The position numbers were made by a program, and so were the translations under genes. DNA of 64,000 bases from an uncultured Flavobacteriales bacterium (GTDB lineage: Bacteria; Bacteroidota; Bacteroidia; Flavobacteriales_G; Salibacteraceae), in assembly GCA_937121175.1 (NCBI GenBank), contig CAKZKD010000003.1:124001-188000 (forward strand), read 5' to 3'. This document shows positions 55,608 to 64,000 of this stretch, one piece after another; the stretch's first letter is position 1; every line of letters begins with the position of its first letter. The notes beneath the pieces were generated by a model. The model was given only the letters and a program-made list of their open reading frames with translations. It was not told where the DNA came from and did not search any database.

Positions 55608-57782
55608 CTATAAGTTTTCTTCTACATATTCGGTAAGTAGTTTGAATAAATGATACCTAGTATTTCCTCCATAAATTCCATGATTTTTATTCGGGTACAT
55701 CATAAAATCAAATTGTTTGTTGGCACGTTGCAAAGCGGTTACCATTTCAATAGAGTTTTGAAAATGGACATTATCATCTCCAGTTCCGTGTACAAGCAAA
55801 TAATTGCCTTTTAGCTTATCTACATGCGTAATAGGCGAGTTTTCGTCGTATCCTTCATTTTCATCTGGAGTTTGCATGTAACGCTCCGTGTAAATCGAGT
55901 CATAATATTTCCAGTTAGTAACTGGAGCCACTGCCATTGCAGTTTTAAAGACATCTACACCCTTAAATAAACAAAGTGAACTCATGTAACCGCCATAACT
56001 CCAACCCCAGATTCCTATTCTGGTTTCGTCTATATACGAACGACTAGCCAACCACTTAGCCGCAGTTATTTGGTCCTCGGTTTCATATTTCCCTAATTGT
56101 TTGTAGGTGACTTTTTTGAATTCTTCTCCTCGTGCTCCAGTTCCACGGTTGTCTACTGAAACGATAATATATCCTTTTTGAGCCATCATTTGATACCATA
56201 AATAGTTGGCACCGCCCCAAGAATTTTTTACAGTTTGGGATCCAGGGCCTCCATATACGTACATTAACACTGGATATTTTTTATTTTCATCAAAATTTGG
56301 TGGTTTTATCACATAGCTATTCAAGGATTGGCCTTGGGCTGGAATGCTAATAAACTCTGGCTCCGAAAAATTATAGCCTTCAATTATTTCGCCTAATTTT
56401 TTGTTGTCTTTTAATACTCTAATTTCTTTTCCCGAGTTTTTGTGCAGGCTTATGTAAACTGGCCTAGAGGCAGTGCTATGATAATTAATAAATGAATTAA
56501 AGCCAGTGCTAAATGAGGCTTCGTTCCAACCGGCTTTTTTAGATAATTTTTTCTTGTTTTCGCCTTTCAAGGAGATGGAATAAACTTGACGCTCAAGAGG
56601 AGAAATTTCGGCAGATTGGTAATAGATTATTTCGTTTTCTTCGTCAAAACCATACACTTCCGTAACATCCCAGTTTCCTTTGGTTATTTGGTAATTTTCA
56701 TTTTTATCCCAGCTCTGATAATGCAGATGGTTAAATCCAGACTTTTCGGAGGTGTATATTATCCCTTTATTTTCACCTACTATGAAGAAGTTGTCTGTAA
56801 TATCAACGTAGTAATCGCTAAACTCGCCTAAAAGAAGGTCTTTTGGTTGACCGTCTGTACCAGCAAGTACTAATTTCAAATCGTTCTGATGTCTATTCAT
56901 GCAATAGATTACAACTTGTTCATCGGTTTTGCTCCACTTTACTCTTGGAATGTATTCTAAGCCTTCTTCATCAAAAAAGTTGGTGGTGCCTTCCGTTACG
57001 TTTACAATACCGATGGTAACTTTAGAGTTTTGCTCGCCTGCCTTTGGATATTTAAAAAGGTTGTCTTTTGGATAAAGCGATCCGTATATTGGCATGTTAA
57101 ATTCTGGAACCTTTGATTCATCAAACCGATAAAAAGCAATGTATTTTCCAGATGGTGACCAAAAAAAGGCTTTGTCAAAAGCAAATTCTTCTTCATACAC
57201 CCAATCCGTGGCCCCGTTGATTATTTCATTTTTCTTACCATCAGTGGTCAATTGTTTTACTTGGTTGGTCGTTAGGTTTTTTACAAATAAATTGTTCTCT
57301 TGTACGAATGCTATTTTATCTGCTTTTGGCGAAAACGTTGCATAGCGTTGCTTTCCTTTGGCCAATAGCTCTACTTTATTTGTTTCAAAGTCAAAAACGT
57401 AATAGTTTGATTTTGTGGAGTGTCTATAAATAGATTCAGTATTCGCACTGAACAATAACTTTTTTTCATCTGCAGAAAACGTATAACTGTCAATTTTGAA
57501 GGGAGAACCATTCGAATTAGGAAATTCTAATTTGGCCAAATCCACGATGGTTTTTACGAATTTACCGTTAGAATATGCATACTGATTTATTTTTTGAGTA
57601 CTGCCTCTGTCAGCTTCTAATAACGTATAATGTACACCGTCTTCCATAGAATTTAAACCATAAACATATTCGGGTCTAAATTTACCTGATGCCCAAATGT
57701 CTTCGAGAGTGATTTGCTGTTGAGCGTGCGCTGAACCAATAATCAATACTAGACCAATAATACTTGAAATAAGAGTTTTCAT
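55608..57782 (-). CDS. dpp4: Dipeptidyl peptidase IV (S9B family)
   Basis: A serine exopeptidase releasing X-Pro or X-Ala dipeptides, active in the periplasm or at the cell surface. The signal peptide spans residues 1-21 (GSAHAQ). The eight-bladed propeller (about 35-470) includes DWVYEEEFAF with the Glu pair that binds the substrate N-terminus. The alpha/beta-hydrolase domain (about 485-724) carries the triad in GWSYGGYMSS (Ser), HGTGDDNVHFQNS (Asp) and NKNHGIYG (His). Length 724 aa is normal. I start at ATG 57782 (MKTLISSI), not the track's 57803, because the signal peptide begins there. It is 88 bp from the POT gene and in the same direction. Confidence 0.93.
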   Translation of the reverse strand: MKTLISSIIGLVLIIGSAHAQQQITLEDIWASGKFRPEYVYGLNSMEDGVHYTLLEADRGSTQKINQYAYSNGKFVKTIVDLAKLEFPNSNGSPFKIDSYTFSADEKKLLFSANTESIYRHSTKSNYYVFDFETNKVELLAKGKQRYATFSPKADKIAFVQENNLFVKNLTTNQVKQLTTDGKKNEIINGATDWVYEEEFAFDKAFFWSPSGKYIAFYRFDESKVPEFNMPIYGSLYPKDNLFKYPKAGEQNSKVTIGIVNVTEGTTNFFDEEGLEYIPRVKWSKTDEQVVIYCMNRHQNDLKLVLAGTDGQPKDLLLGEFSDYYVDITDNFFIVGENKGIIYTSEKSGFNHLHYQSWDKNENYQITKGNWDVTEVYGFDEENEIIYYQSAEISPLERQVYSISLKGENKKKLSKKAGWNEASFSTGFNSFINYHSTASRPVYISLHKNSGKEIRVLKDNKKLGEIIEGYNFSEPEFISIPAQGQSLNSYVIKPPNFDENKKYPVLMYVYGGPGSQTVKNSWGGANYLWYQMMAQKGYIIVSVDNRGTGARGEEFKKVTYKQLGKYETEDQITAAKWLASRSYIDETRIGIWGWSYGGYMSSLCLFKGVDVFKTAMAVAPVTNWKYYDSIYTERYMQTPDENEGYDENSPITHVDKLKGNYLLVHGTGDDNVHFQNSIEMVTALQRANKQFDFMMYPNKNHGIYGGNTRYHLFKLLTEYVEENL

Positions 57783-57877
57783 AAGTGCAATTTTAAGTAG
57801 CAATAATAGTGAATTAGCAACTCTTTAAAGAATATTGAATGCACATTATTACCAGTGGCAAGGCACACTTAAAAGAT

Positions 57878-57885
57878 TATTTTTG
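57878..57885 (+). promoter_or_regulatory. TAnnTTTG -7 box for the glycan operon
   Basis: TATTTTTG is a perfect -7 match ending nine bases before ATG 57895. It lies after the track's start (57835) and supports the shorter SpsF. Confidence 0.45.
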
Positions 57886-57894
57886 ATTTGTAAT

Positions 57895-58659
57895 ATGGCA
57901 GATAAATTCGGTGTAGTAATTCAAGCGAGAATGGGGTCAACACGACTTCCAAAAAAAATGACCATGCCATTTGGCGAGTCGGATACAGTGCTTTCGTTCA
58001 TCATTAAAAGAATTCAATTAGCCTTTCCAAATCAATGTATAGTTTTAGCTACCTCGAATAGTGAAAAAGACCAAGTGTTGGTCGAAATTGCCAAAGACAT
58101 AGGGGTCGAGCATTTTTGTGGAAGTGAAAATGATGTTTTAGAACGCTTTATTGGTGCGGCAGAAAAGTTTGGAATTACGACAACACTGCGTGTGTGTGCC
58201 GACAATCCTTTTTTGTCAATTGATTACCTTGCTGCCATTTCGGCTGAGTACCAAGTTAGGTCAGTTGATTATTTATCGTACCGATTGCAAGACGGAACAC
58301 CTGTAATGAAATCACACGTCGGGTTTTTTACTGAGATTATTAGTCTTGACGCACTGAAGAAAGCAGCTGAATGTACCGACAAGGCTTTTTATCACGAACA
58401 CGTAACCAATTACATTTATGGAAACCCAGATAAATTTAAGGTTTTATTTATCAATATTCCAGAAAATATTGATCAAAGTAACTACCGATTAACGTTGGAT
58501 ACTATTGAGGACTACAACGTGCTAAACGCGGTGGAAAAATACTGCAGAATGAACTTTACGGGAGCTGATATTTATTCTCCAAACCTAGTTTTAAAAGCAG
58601 TCGAAGAATTGAATCTATACAAACAAATGGACGAATCGATAAAGAATAATCCAAAATGA
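57895..58659 (+). CDS. spsF: SpsF-like cytidylyltransferase family protein
   Basis: A 254-residue nucleotidyltransferase of the SpsF/CMP-KDO synthetase type. The N-terminus GVVIQARMGSTRLPKKM is the nucleotide-binding loop, and VCADNPFLSIDYL carries the metal-binding Asp. In surface-glycan loci SpsF is thought to activate nonulosonic or related sugars with CMP (inference). I start at ATG 57895 (MADKFGVV) by family alignment. The ATG of neuB overlaps its stop as ATGA, so the two are translationally coupled. Confidence 0.87.
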   Translation: MADKFGVVIQARMGSTRLPKKMTMPFGESDTVLSFIIKRIQLAFPNQCIVLATSNSEKDQVLVEIAKDIGVEHFCGSENDVLERFIGAAEKFGITTTLRVCADNPFLSIDYLAAISAEYQVRSVDYLSYRLQDGTPVMKSHVGFFTEIISLDALKKAAECTDKAFYHEHVTNYIYGNPDKFKVLFINIPENIDQSNYRLTLDTIEDYNVLNAVEKYCRMNFTGADIYSPNLVLKAVEELNLYKQMDESIKNNPK

Positions 58660-59696
58660 ACGATATATACATCATAGGCGAAATAGGACAGAACCACAAT
58701 GGTTCTGTTGAGTTGGCTAACGTAATTATTGACCTGATTTCAAAGCCAATAGAGGAGTCACTGTTTAACCTTGAGTTAAAAGGAATGGATGCTGTAAAGC
58801 TCACCAAAAGAGATTTGAATTACGAATTGTCGGCCTCACAAATGGATAGGATTTACGATACACCAAATTCATTTGGAAGGACGTATGGCGAGCATCGCGA
58901 TTTCTTGGAACTGAACGACGAAGAGCATTTTGAGGTTTACAAACACGCTAAGTCAAAAGGATTAGATTTTGTAGAAACATTGTGCGCGCCTTCCTGCACC
59001 TCAATGTTTAAATATTTTGAACCAGACTATCTTAAAGTAGCGAGCAGAGATTTGACTAATCTGCCCTTGTTAGAAGTTTTGGCTGAAACTAAAATTCCAA
59101 TTATCGTTTCTACTGGTATGGCTGGTAAAAAAGAATTGGACAATGCCTTAGAATTAATAACGAAGTATCATAATGATGTTTCCATATTGCATTGTGTTTC
59201 AGAATACCCAACTAAACCCCACAACGTAAACCTGAACACGATTCCGTATTTAATGGAAAACTACCCAGATTATACCGTTGGATACTCAGATCACACCATT
59301 GGAATTTCTGCGCCAGTTGCGGCCTGTGCTATGGGAGCCAAGATTGTTGAAAAACACATTACGCTTGATCGCAGAATGAAAGGTACTGACCAAGCCGGAA
59401 GTTTGGGTCCAGATGGAGTGAATAGAATGATTCGCGACCTTCGATTATTGGAGCAATCATTTGGTGAAAAAGACATTTTTATTTCTGAATCTGTTGATGG
59501 TTCCCGTTATAAACTGGAGCGAAGTATAGCCTCAAGCAGAGCAATTAAAGCAGGTGAAACTGTTCAAGAATCAGATTTGCACATGCTAAGTCCAGGAGAT
59601 GGATACAAGTGGGCCGACAGAGCAGAATTAGTTGGGAAACAGGCAATATCGGATATTCCAAAGAATGAAATCATTTATCCTAAATTTCTTGCCTAA
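58656..59696 (+). CDS. neuB: NeuB-type N-acetylneuraminate/nonulosonate synthase
   Basis: This enzyme condenses phosphoenolpyruvate with an N-acetylated hexose (ManNAc or a bacillosamine-derived sugar) to form a nine-carbon acid. The TIM barrel (about 1-275) has IGEIGQNHNG, LKVASRDLTNLPLLE, STGMAGKKELDNAL, VGYSDHTIGI and EKHITLDRRMKGTDQ. The C-terminal SAF/antifreeze-like domain (about 285-346) has SRAIKAGETVQESDL. Length 346 is normal. Whether the product is sialic, legionaminic or pseudaminic acid cannot be read from one gene. It overlaps spsF (4 bp) and the HAD gene (1 bp). Confidence 0.92.
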   Translation: MNDIYIIGEIGQNHNGSVELANVIIDLISKPIEESLFNLELKGMDAVKLTKRDLNYELSASQMDRIYDTPNSFGRTYGEHRDFLELNDEEHFEVYKHAKSKGLDFVETLCAPSCTSMFKYFEPDYLKVASRDLTNLPLLEVLAETKIPIIVSTGMAGKKELDNALELITKYHNDVSILHCVSEYPTKPHNVNLNTIPYLMENYPDYTVGYSDHTIGISAPVAACAMGAKIVEKHITLDRRMKGTDQAGSLGPDGVNRMIRDLRLLEQSFGEKDIFISESVDGSRYKLERSIASSRAIKAGETVQESDLHMLSPGDGYKWADRAELVGKQAISDIPKNEIIYPKFLA

Positions 59697-60199
59697 TGCA
59701 ACTGCCTAAGCTTATTCTTACTGATATTGATGGCGTTTGGACAGACGGTTCCATGTACTATTCTAGCGATGGAGCCGAGTTTAAACGATTCAATACCTTT
59801 GATAGTTTCGGTGTTTTGTTGGCTCGCAAGGCAGGAATTCCAGTTGGGATAATAACCGGAGAAGACACCGAAATGGTGGAACGAAGGTCCAAAAAATTAA
59901 AACTAGAATTTTTAGTGCAAGGTTCAAGTGATAAAGTTGCCGACGCTACTGAAATTTGCAAGCAATTAGGTATTCAGCTATCCGACGTAGCCTACATTGG
60001 CGATGATATTGGTGATTATAAATTACTTCAAGCATGCGGTATTTCGGGGGCACCATCAAATGCAGCTGAGTTTGTAAAGCAAGAAGTAGATTATGTAACT
60101 TCACTAGGCGGGGGTTCTGGCGCGTTCAGAGATTTTGTGGAGTACATTTTTAAGGAAGTTGGTGTTTACGATAAATACCTCGACCAGCTAAAGCAGTAA
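59696..60199 (+). CDS. KdsC-like HAD phosphatase
   Basis: A 167-residue C0-type HAD hydrolase. The nucleophile loop is LTDIDGVWTDGSMYY, the second motif IITGED, the Lys is in SSDKVADA and the metal Asp pair in GDDIGDYKLL. These enzymes dephosphorylate KDO-8-P or nonulosonate-9-P. The one-base overlap with neuB suggests it acts on the NeuB product, which would imply a phosphorylated (9-phosphate) pathway like the eukaryotic/Bacteroidetes KDN or Neu5Ac-9-P route (inference). Confidence 0.88.
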   Translation: MQLPKLILTDIDGVWTDGSMYYSSDGAEFKRFNTFDSFGVLLARKAGIPVGIITGEDTEMVERRSKKLKLEFLVQGSSDKVADATEICKQLGIQLSDVAYIGDDIGDYKLLQACGISGAPSNAAEFVKQEVDYVTSLGGGSGAFRDFVEYIFKEVGVYDKYLDQLKQ

Positions 60200-60212
60200 T
60201 GAAAACTGGTGC

Positions 60213-61559
60213 ATGGGTTTCAATAGTTTCATTAAAGAGTTTGATAAAAAACACCAAGCTACCCAAGTATTATTCAAAGGCATAAACATTTGGCCTTACC
60301 TCCGGTTTTACGAATTGGACGTTCAGCATTTTAAAGAAAACAGGAAAGTAAAAGTTAGTTCAAGCCACATTGGTGTTGTATTATCGAGTCTGTTTTACGG
60401 TGTTTTTAATTGGTTTCGAGCTTATGATGCCGTAGTTTTTATGGTAGCCTCTGACCGTCGATTGGTAGATGGAACGTGGAGTTGTAAAACCGATAGAGTA
60501 GCGAAGCACTTTAAAAAAGTGCTGTTTATCGAAATGCCAAATACACAGAATAAAAAGCCTGTTCCGGCTGAGGTTGAATACGTTTCAAGTTCTGGCATTC
60601 TGTACTTGTTAGAAGCATTGTTAAAGTTCTTTCTCAAATTTTCAAAACTTCAATTAGCCTCGGACATTAACCTACAAATTAATTCTTCCCAAATTCTAAA
60701 TCAATTTCGTGCTCGGTACCTAGTAACCCAGTTTATTGTGCGCAACTTGAAACCAAAAGTCGCGTTTGTAAATGCCGCTTACGTTGATATGCCCAGAGTA
60801 TTGGCCTTAAAAGAAGCAGGAGTTACAGTGATTGAGATGCAACATGGAAATATTAATGAACACCACCATGGCTATCAAATTTATTGTCCGATTCACGCAA
60901 GTTTAAAACCCGACTTTCTGTTCAGTTTTGGTTTAGCCGAACAAGAAATGTTCAAGCATTCGAATTACATTGAAAGTGAGTGTGTTGTTCCGGTTGGTTC
61001 CTTTTATCTGGAACAAATTTCTACCAAATCGTCAAAAAGCGAAGTGGTAAATCAACTGAAAGAAGAAGGGAAGATAATTGTGGCGGTATCTGGCCAAGAT
61101 GCATACGACAAAGAATTGATTCAATTTATTAGCGAAGTTGGGCAAACGAAGAACGAAATAGCTTTTCTATACATGCCGCGGTCGAGAGGAAAATCAAGTT
61201 TGAGCGCCAAGTTTAAGCTCCCTTCAAATATGCACTTTGATGACACACTTAATGTGTACGAGGCCATGAAATTGTCCGATATACACACCACTGTAAACTC
61301 TACATGTGCTCTTGAATCTATTGCTTTGGGGACTCCAAATTTGTTATTCAATTTTGAAAATAAAGCGCATTCTTATTTTTCTAAAATAATAACCGACCAA
61401 AGTTCAACGTCTTACACGTCAAATCCTTCAGATTTTGTAGCGTTTGCAACAAAAATGGCTTCCCTAACTTCAACAGAAGTAATGGCGGCTAATGAAAATG
61501 TGTTTAAGCCGAAATTTTCCGAAAATTTTGACTCAGCAATGGAGGGGATAAATGCTTAA
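60213..61559 (+). CDS. Putative GT-B glycosyltransferase of the glycan locus (candidate NulO transferase)
   Basis: A 448-residue cytoplasmic protein not assignable to a named family by eye. The first half has FKGINIWPYLRFY, a motif seen in uncharacterised capsule/LPS proteins. The centre has VIEMQHGNINEHHHGYQIY, a Q-H-G...H-x-G-Y pattern found in GT-B enzymes such as capsule and Kdo/NulO transferases. The C-terminal half has NVYEAMKLSDIHTTVNSTCALESIALGTPNL split by loops, the typical nucleotide-sugar site with Glu. Context with spsF, neuB and a HAD phosphatase makes a CMP-nonulosonate donor plausible. It starts 13 bp after the HAD gene, and overlaps wzx by 8 bp. Confidence 0.6.
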   Translation: MGFNSFIKEFDKKHQATQVLFKGINIWPYLRFYELDVQHFKENRKVKVSSSHIGVVLSSLFYGVFNWFRAYDAVVFMVASDRRLVDGTWSCKTDRVAKHFKKVLFIEMPNTQNKKPVPAEVEYVSSSGILYLLEALLKFFLKFSKLQLASDINLQINSSQILNQFRARYLVTQFIVRNLKPKVAFVNAAYVDMPRVLALKEAGVTVIEMQHGNINEHHHGYQIYCPIHASLKPDFLFSFGLAEQEMFKHSNYIESECVVPVGSFYLEQISTKSSKSEVVNQLKEEGKIIVAVSGQDAYDKELIQFISEVGQTKNEIAFLYMPRSRGKSSLSAKFKLPSNMHFDDTLNVYEAMKLSDIHTTVNSTCALESIALGTPNLLFNFENKAHSYFSKIITDQSSTSYTSNPSDFVAFATKMASLTSTEVMAANENVFKPKFSENFDSAMEGINA

Positions 61560-62808
61560 GAGCGGAAATAAAAAATTAGTAGGTAATTTCCTTACTTATG
61601 GTGCAACAAACTCGCTTGCATCAGGATTGCCACTTCTTATTCTTCCTTTTTTAACCAAGTTTTTATCTCCAGAAGATATAGCGCTTATAGCTGTATTTCA
61701 ATTACTTTTTAATGTGCTCAATCCGTTCGTTGGGGTTAACGGAGTTGCGCTGTCAAGTGTAGTTTATTATGAAAAAACCGAACAAGATTTTGTAAAGCAC
61801 AGAAACGCTTTTTTTAGTTTAATTCTGCTATCGAGTATCGTCATTGCGGTACTGTTTTATGCTTTTCAGAATTTCTTAATCGAGATTACAGCAATTCCAT
61901 TAAAATGGCTTCTTTTTATTATCGTTTACGCATCATTTGAAAAGGTAGCAGAATTTCTTTTAGCGCATAAAAGGCTGTTAAATAAGGCATTGCATTTTGC
62001 AATTTGGCGCATAGCTCGTGTAGCTTTGGAGGTAGGTTTAACTGTGTATTTTTTGTTATATGTCAATCAAAACTGGGAATCTCGCGCTCTTGGAATTGCC
62101 ACGGCCGGTATCGCAATTGGTATAATTGCACTTGCGTATTACCTAAGAAAAGATTTTTCCTTATCCACAAACAAAGGTGAGATAAAGGAGATTTTAAATT
62201 TTGGATTACCGTACATACCCCACGTACTCGGCGGAGTAGTTCTAACGTATATGGATATTTTGTTTGTTAGGAATATGGTAGGTAATGAGGCCACTGGTTT
62301 CTATGCAGTTGGCTATCAAATAGGGATGATAGTTAGCTTGGTTCAAAACTCGTTTAATCAAGCGTGGGTACCATGGTTTTTTGCCAAACTAAAAGTGATT
62401 AATGATGACATAAGAACGCAACTCGTAAAGATTACCTACGGCTATTTCATTGCACTTTCAGTTTTTACCGCAGTTCTTGTAGTTACGCTTCCGTATGTGT
62501 TCGAATTGTTTTTCGATGAGCGATATACTCAGGCCATTCAATATGTTGGCTGGATTGCAGCTGGATATGCGGTGAATGGAATGTACAAAATGGTGGTTAA
62601 CTACCTGGTATTTTTAAAGCGAACCACCACAATTGCTTCCGTAACCATTGTGGTTGCTGTGCTTAATTTGGTATTGAATTACGTTTTAATCGATAAATTC
62701 GGAGCCATTGGTGCGGCACAATCCACATTTATTTGTTTTGCTATTCAATTTGTTGTGATTTGGGTAATCAGTAATAAGCAATATCCAATGAACTGGCTAA
62801 TGAGATAA
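61552..62808 (+). CDS. Wzx-type flippase (polysaccharide biosynthesis/MATE-like)
   Basis: A 418-residue membrane protein with about 12 TM helices. The start NFLTYGATNSLASGLPLLILPFLTKFLSPED is typical of Wzx/RfbX flippases that move lipid-linked oligosaccharides across the inner membrane. The later segment GLPYIPHVLGGVVLTYMD is family-like as well. It overlaps the glycosyltransferase gene by 8 bp and ends with no gap before the polymerase gene, so all are one operon. Confidence 0.88.
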   Translation: MLKSGNKKLVGNFLTYGATNSLASGLPLLILPFLTKFLSPEDIALIAVFQLLFNVLNPFVGVNGVALSSVVYYEKTEQDFVKHRNAFFSLILLSSIVIAVLFYAFQNFLIEITAIPLKWLLFIIVYASFEKVAEFLLAHKRLLNKALHFAIWRIARVALEVGLTVYFLLYVNQNWESRALGIATAGIAIGIIALAYYLRKDFSLSTNKGEIKEILNFGLPYIPHVLGGVVLTYMDILFVRNMVGNEATGFYAVGYQIGMIVSLVQNSFNQAWVPWFFAKLKVINDDIRTQLVKITYGYFIALSVFTAVLVVTLPYVFELFFDERYTQAIQYVGWIAAGYAVNGMYKMVVNYLVFLKRTTTIASVTIVVAVLNLVLNYVLIDKFGAIGAAQSTFICFAIQFVVIWVISNKQYPMNWLMR

Positions 62809-63993
62809 ATGATTGGACTTTTTACATATCTACCTACTGTATATGGCGTGCCACAGTTCACGTTTTTACTAGTTGTGCTTTTTGTTTTGATAAGAGATAG
62901 AGCGACAATTTTATTTCAATGTAAGGCCTTGTTTCAGAACCCAAAATCGGCGTCGGTCAATACATTGCTCATAATGGCAATATTGGTACTCAGTAGCATT
63001 AATTATTTTTTTGGATTTCATGAAACGCGATGGTCGGTTAACACCATTCACTTTACACTACTTTTTATTCCAACTCTAATTATTGCCCAGTTTTTAAGGG
63101 AATCGGATATTCGAATTTTATTGTATTGCATTGCCTTTGAATGTTTTATAAGCTTTGTAGAGTTTGGACTTGGGGTAAATACCATTTTCTTTTGGAGCCC
63201 AAAATTTACGCAGTTCCAACAAAACGACTTACTCTATTTCTCAAGACCGTTTGGTTTAAGCGCCAACTCTAGTGTTCTTGCTTTCAAAGCATTTATAGGC
63301 CTTTTGTTACTATATACGTATTCGTTTAAAGCGAATACAAGGAAAACCCTAACCATTGTTTTACTAGCAACCGTTATTATCACATTCGCGCGAACTGTTT
63401 CCATAGCATTGATAGTGCTGTTTGCAATTCTGAGTGTTGAGTATTTTTTCTCTAAAGAGAAAAGGAGCAGAACGCATTGGTTTGTATTTGGCTTGCTACT
63501 ATTTATGGTGTCTATTGCATCTATTGGCGGAATAGTTTACTATTATGACGTAATTGTAGCCCAGTTTACACGAAATACGGGAACCTTAGAAATGAGTGGT
63601 AGAGAGGCAATTTGGCCGTTCTTCTCAAACTTTGTATCTGAACATTTTTGGATTGGAAATGGATCTGTTAAAGTGTGGTTTGATAAATATCATGCTCACA
63701 ATTCATTCCTGCAACTACTTGCAAATCATGGAATTGCAATTGCATCGGCCTATTTTATACTCATAATCTGGAATCTGAAAAGAAGAAATGCAAAGGCGAT
63801 AATTCCAATTCTGATTTACAGTATAGCTCAATACGGAATCTTCTGGGGAGTGAGCTTAATGGACATTGTGTTTTTCCATTTTCTGCTGAGCTACAGCCCA
63901 ACTGAAGAATCAAATCGTTTTAACGAACTTCCACACCTCCTGAAGCAGGATAATGCCAATACCCACAATAACCCCAAGGAAAGTTATTCCTAA
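62809..63993 (+). CDS. Wzy/O-antigen ligase-type polymerase
   Basis: A 394-residue protein with about 10-11 TM helices and one large periplasmic loop (about 245-300). The loop ends in the Wzy_C-like motif YHAHNSFLQLLANHGI, characteristic of O-antigen polymerases and WaaL-type ligases. Polymerase versus ligase cannot be decided from sequence. The ATG directly follows the wzx stop. The hydrophilic Asn-rich tail ends 7 bp before the window edge, and the operon probably continues beyond it. Confidence 0.85.
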   Translation: MIGLFTYLPTVYGVPQFTFLLVVLFVLIRDRATILFQCKALFQNPKSASVNTLLIMAILVLSSINYFFGFHETRWSVNTIHFTLLFIPTLIIAQFLRESDIRILLYCIAFECFISFVEFGLGVNTIFFWSPKFTQFQQNDLLYFSRPFGLSANSSVLAFKAFIGLLLLYTYSFKANTRKTLTIVLLATVIITFARTVSIALIVLFAILSVEYFFSKEKRSRTHWFVFGLLLFMVSIASIGGIVYYYDVIVAQFTRNTGTLEMSGREAIWPFFSNFVSEHFWIGNGSVKVWFDKYHAHNSFLQLLANHGIAIASAYFILIIWNLKRRNAKAIIPILIYSIAQYGIFWGVSLMDIVFFHFLLSYSPTEESNRFNELPHLLKQDNANTHNNPKESYS

Positions 63994-64000
63994 TATCCAA

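Noticed and set aside
60199-60212. TAATG overlap start for the putative glycosyltransferase
   Set aside because: The ATG at 60199 is out of frame and meets a stop soon; the ATG at 60213 opens the long frame.
1-64000. tRNA, rRNA, transposase, integrase or phage genes
   Set aside because: I looked in the gaps and translated ORFs and found none; gaps are short and lack cloverleaf or IS-end features.

Overview
The window is about 38-40% GC and reads as one chromosomal segment of a free-living, probably marine member of the Bacteroidota, most likely Flavobacteriales-like. Four proteins carry the C-terminal type IX secretion (T9SS) sorting domain. Other phylum markers are an S46 dipeptidyl peptidase, a fused CcoN-CcoO cbb3 oxidase, a bTHX-type ribosomal protein, a DUF4199 protein and many start-proximal copies of the Bacteroidota -7 promoter element TAnnTTTG. 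No rRNA, tRNA, CRISPR array, insertion sequence or prophage was seen. Almost all sequence is coding.

Layout: 1-3.5 kb holds a truncated LTA-synthase-like sulfatase and, divergently, a fused alpha/beta 2-oxoacid dehydrogenase E1. 3.9-13.3 kb is a giant secreted T9SS protein with three beta-helix units at an exact 1599-bp period and ten Ig-like repeats. 13.5-18.1 kb holds hemN, a DPP11-like peptidase, HU and a bTHX protein with a histone-H1-like tail. 18.2-24.3 kb holds DUF4199, two GT2 glycosyltransferases and two smaller T9SS proteins. 24.4-28.5 kb holds cinA, rpmB, a lipoprotein of unknown function and a photolyase. 28.5-34.9 kb is the cbb3 oxidase cluster (ccoS-ccoNO-ccoQ-ccoP, terminator, ccoG-ccoH-SafE-like). 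35.1-44.3 kb is a second giant T9SS repeat protein. 44.4-50.7 kb holds a THUMP RNA methyltransferase, a long Ala/Glu/Lys coiled-coil secreted protein, yidD and the copper P-type ATPase ccoI, detached from the rest of its cluster. 50.8-57.8 kb holds an SPFH protein, an MltF-like transglycosylase operon, a POT peptide transporter and a DPP4 peptidase. 57.9-64 kb is the start of a surface-glycan locus (spsF-neuB-kdsC-like, a putative glycosyltransferase, Wzx flippase, Wzy polymerase) that probably makes and exports a nonulosonic-acid glycan.

Two functional themes link separate loci. First, microaerobic respiration: ccoS-NOQP and hemN share an almost identical FNR-like palindrome (TTGAYTTAAGTCAG). 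Second, peptide use: a DPP11-like enzyme, a DPP4 enzyme and a proton-coupled POT transporter fit a peptide-degrading lifestyle. The least explained parts are the two ~3100-residue repeat proteins, the bTHX/H1-like fusion, the coiled-coil protein with an unassigned C-terminal domain, and the possible NulO transferase. I see no clear defence or mobile system here.
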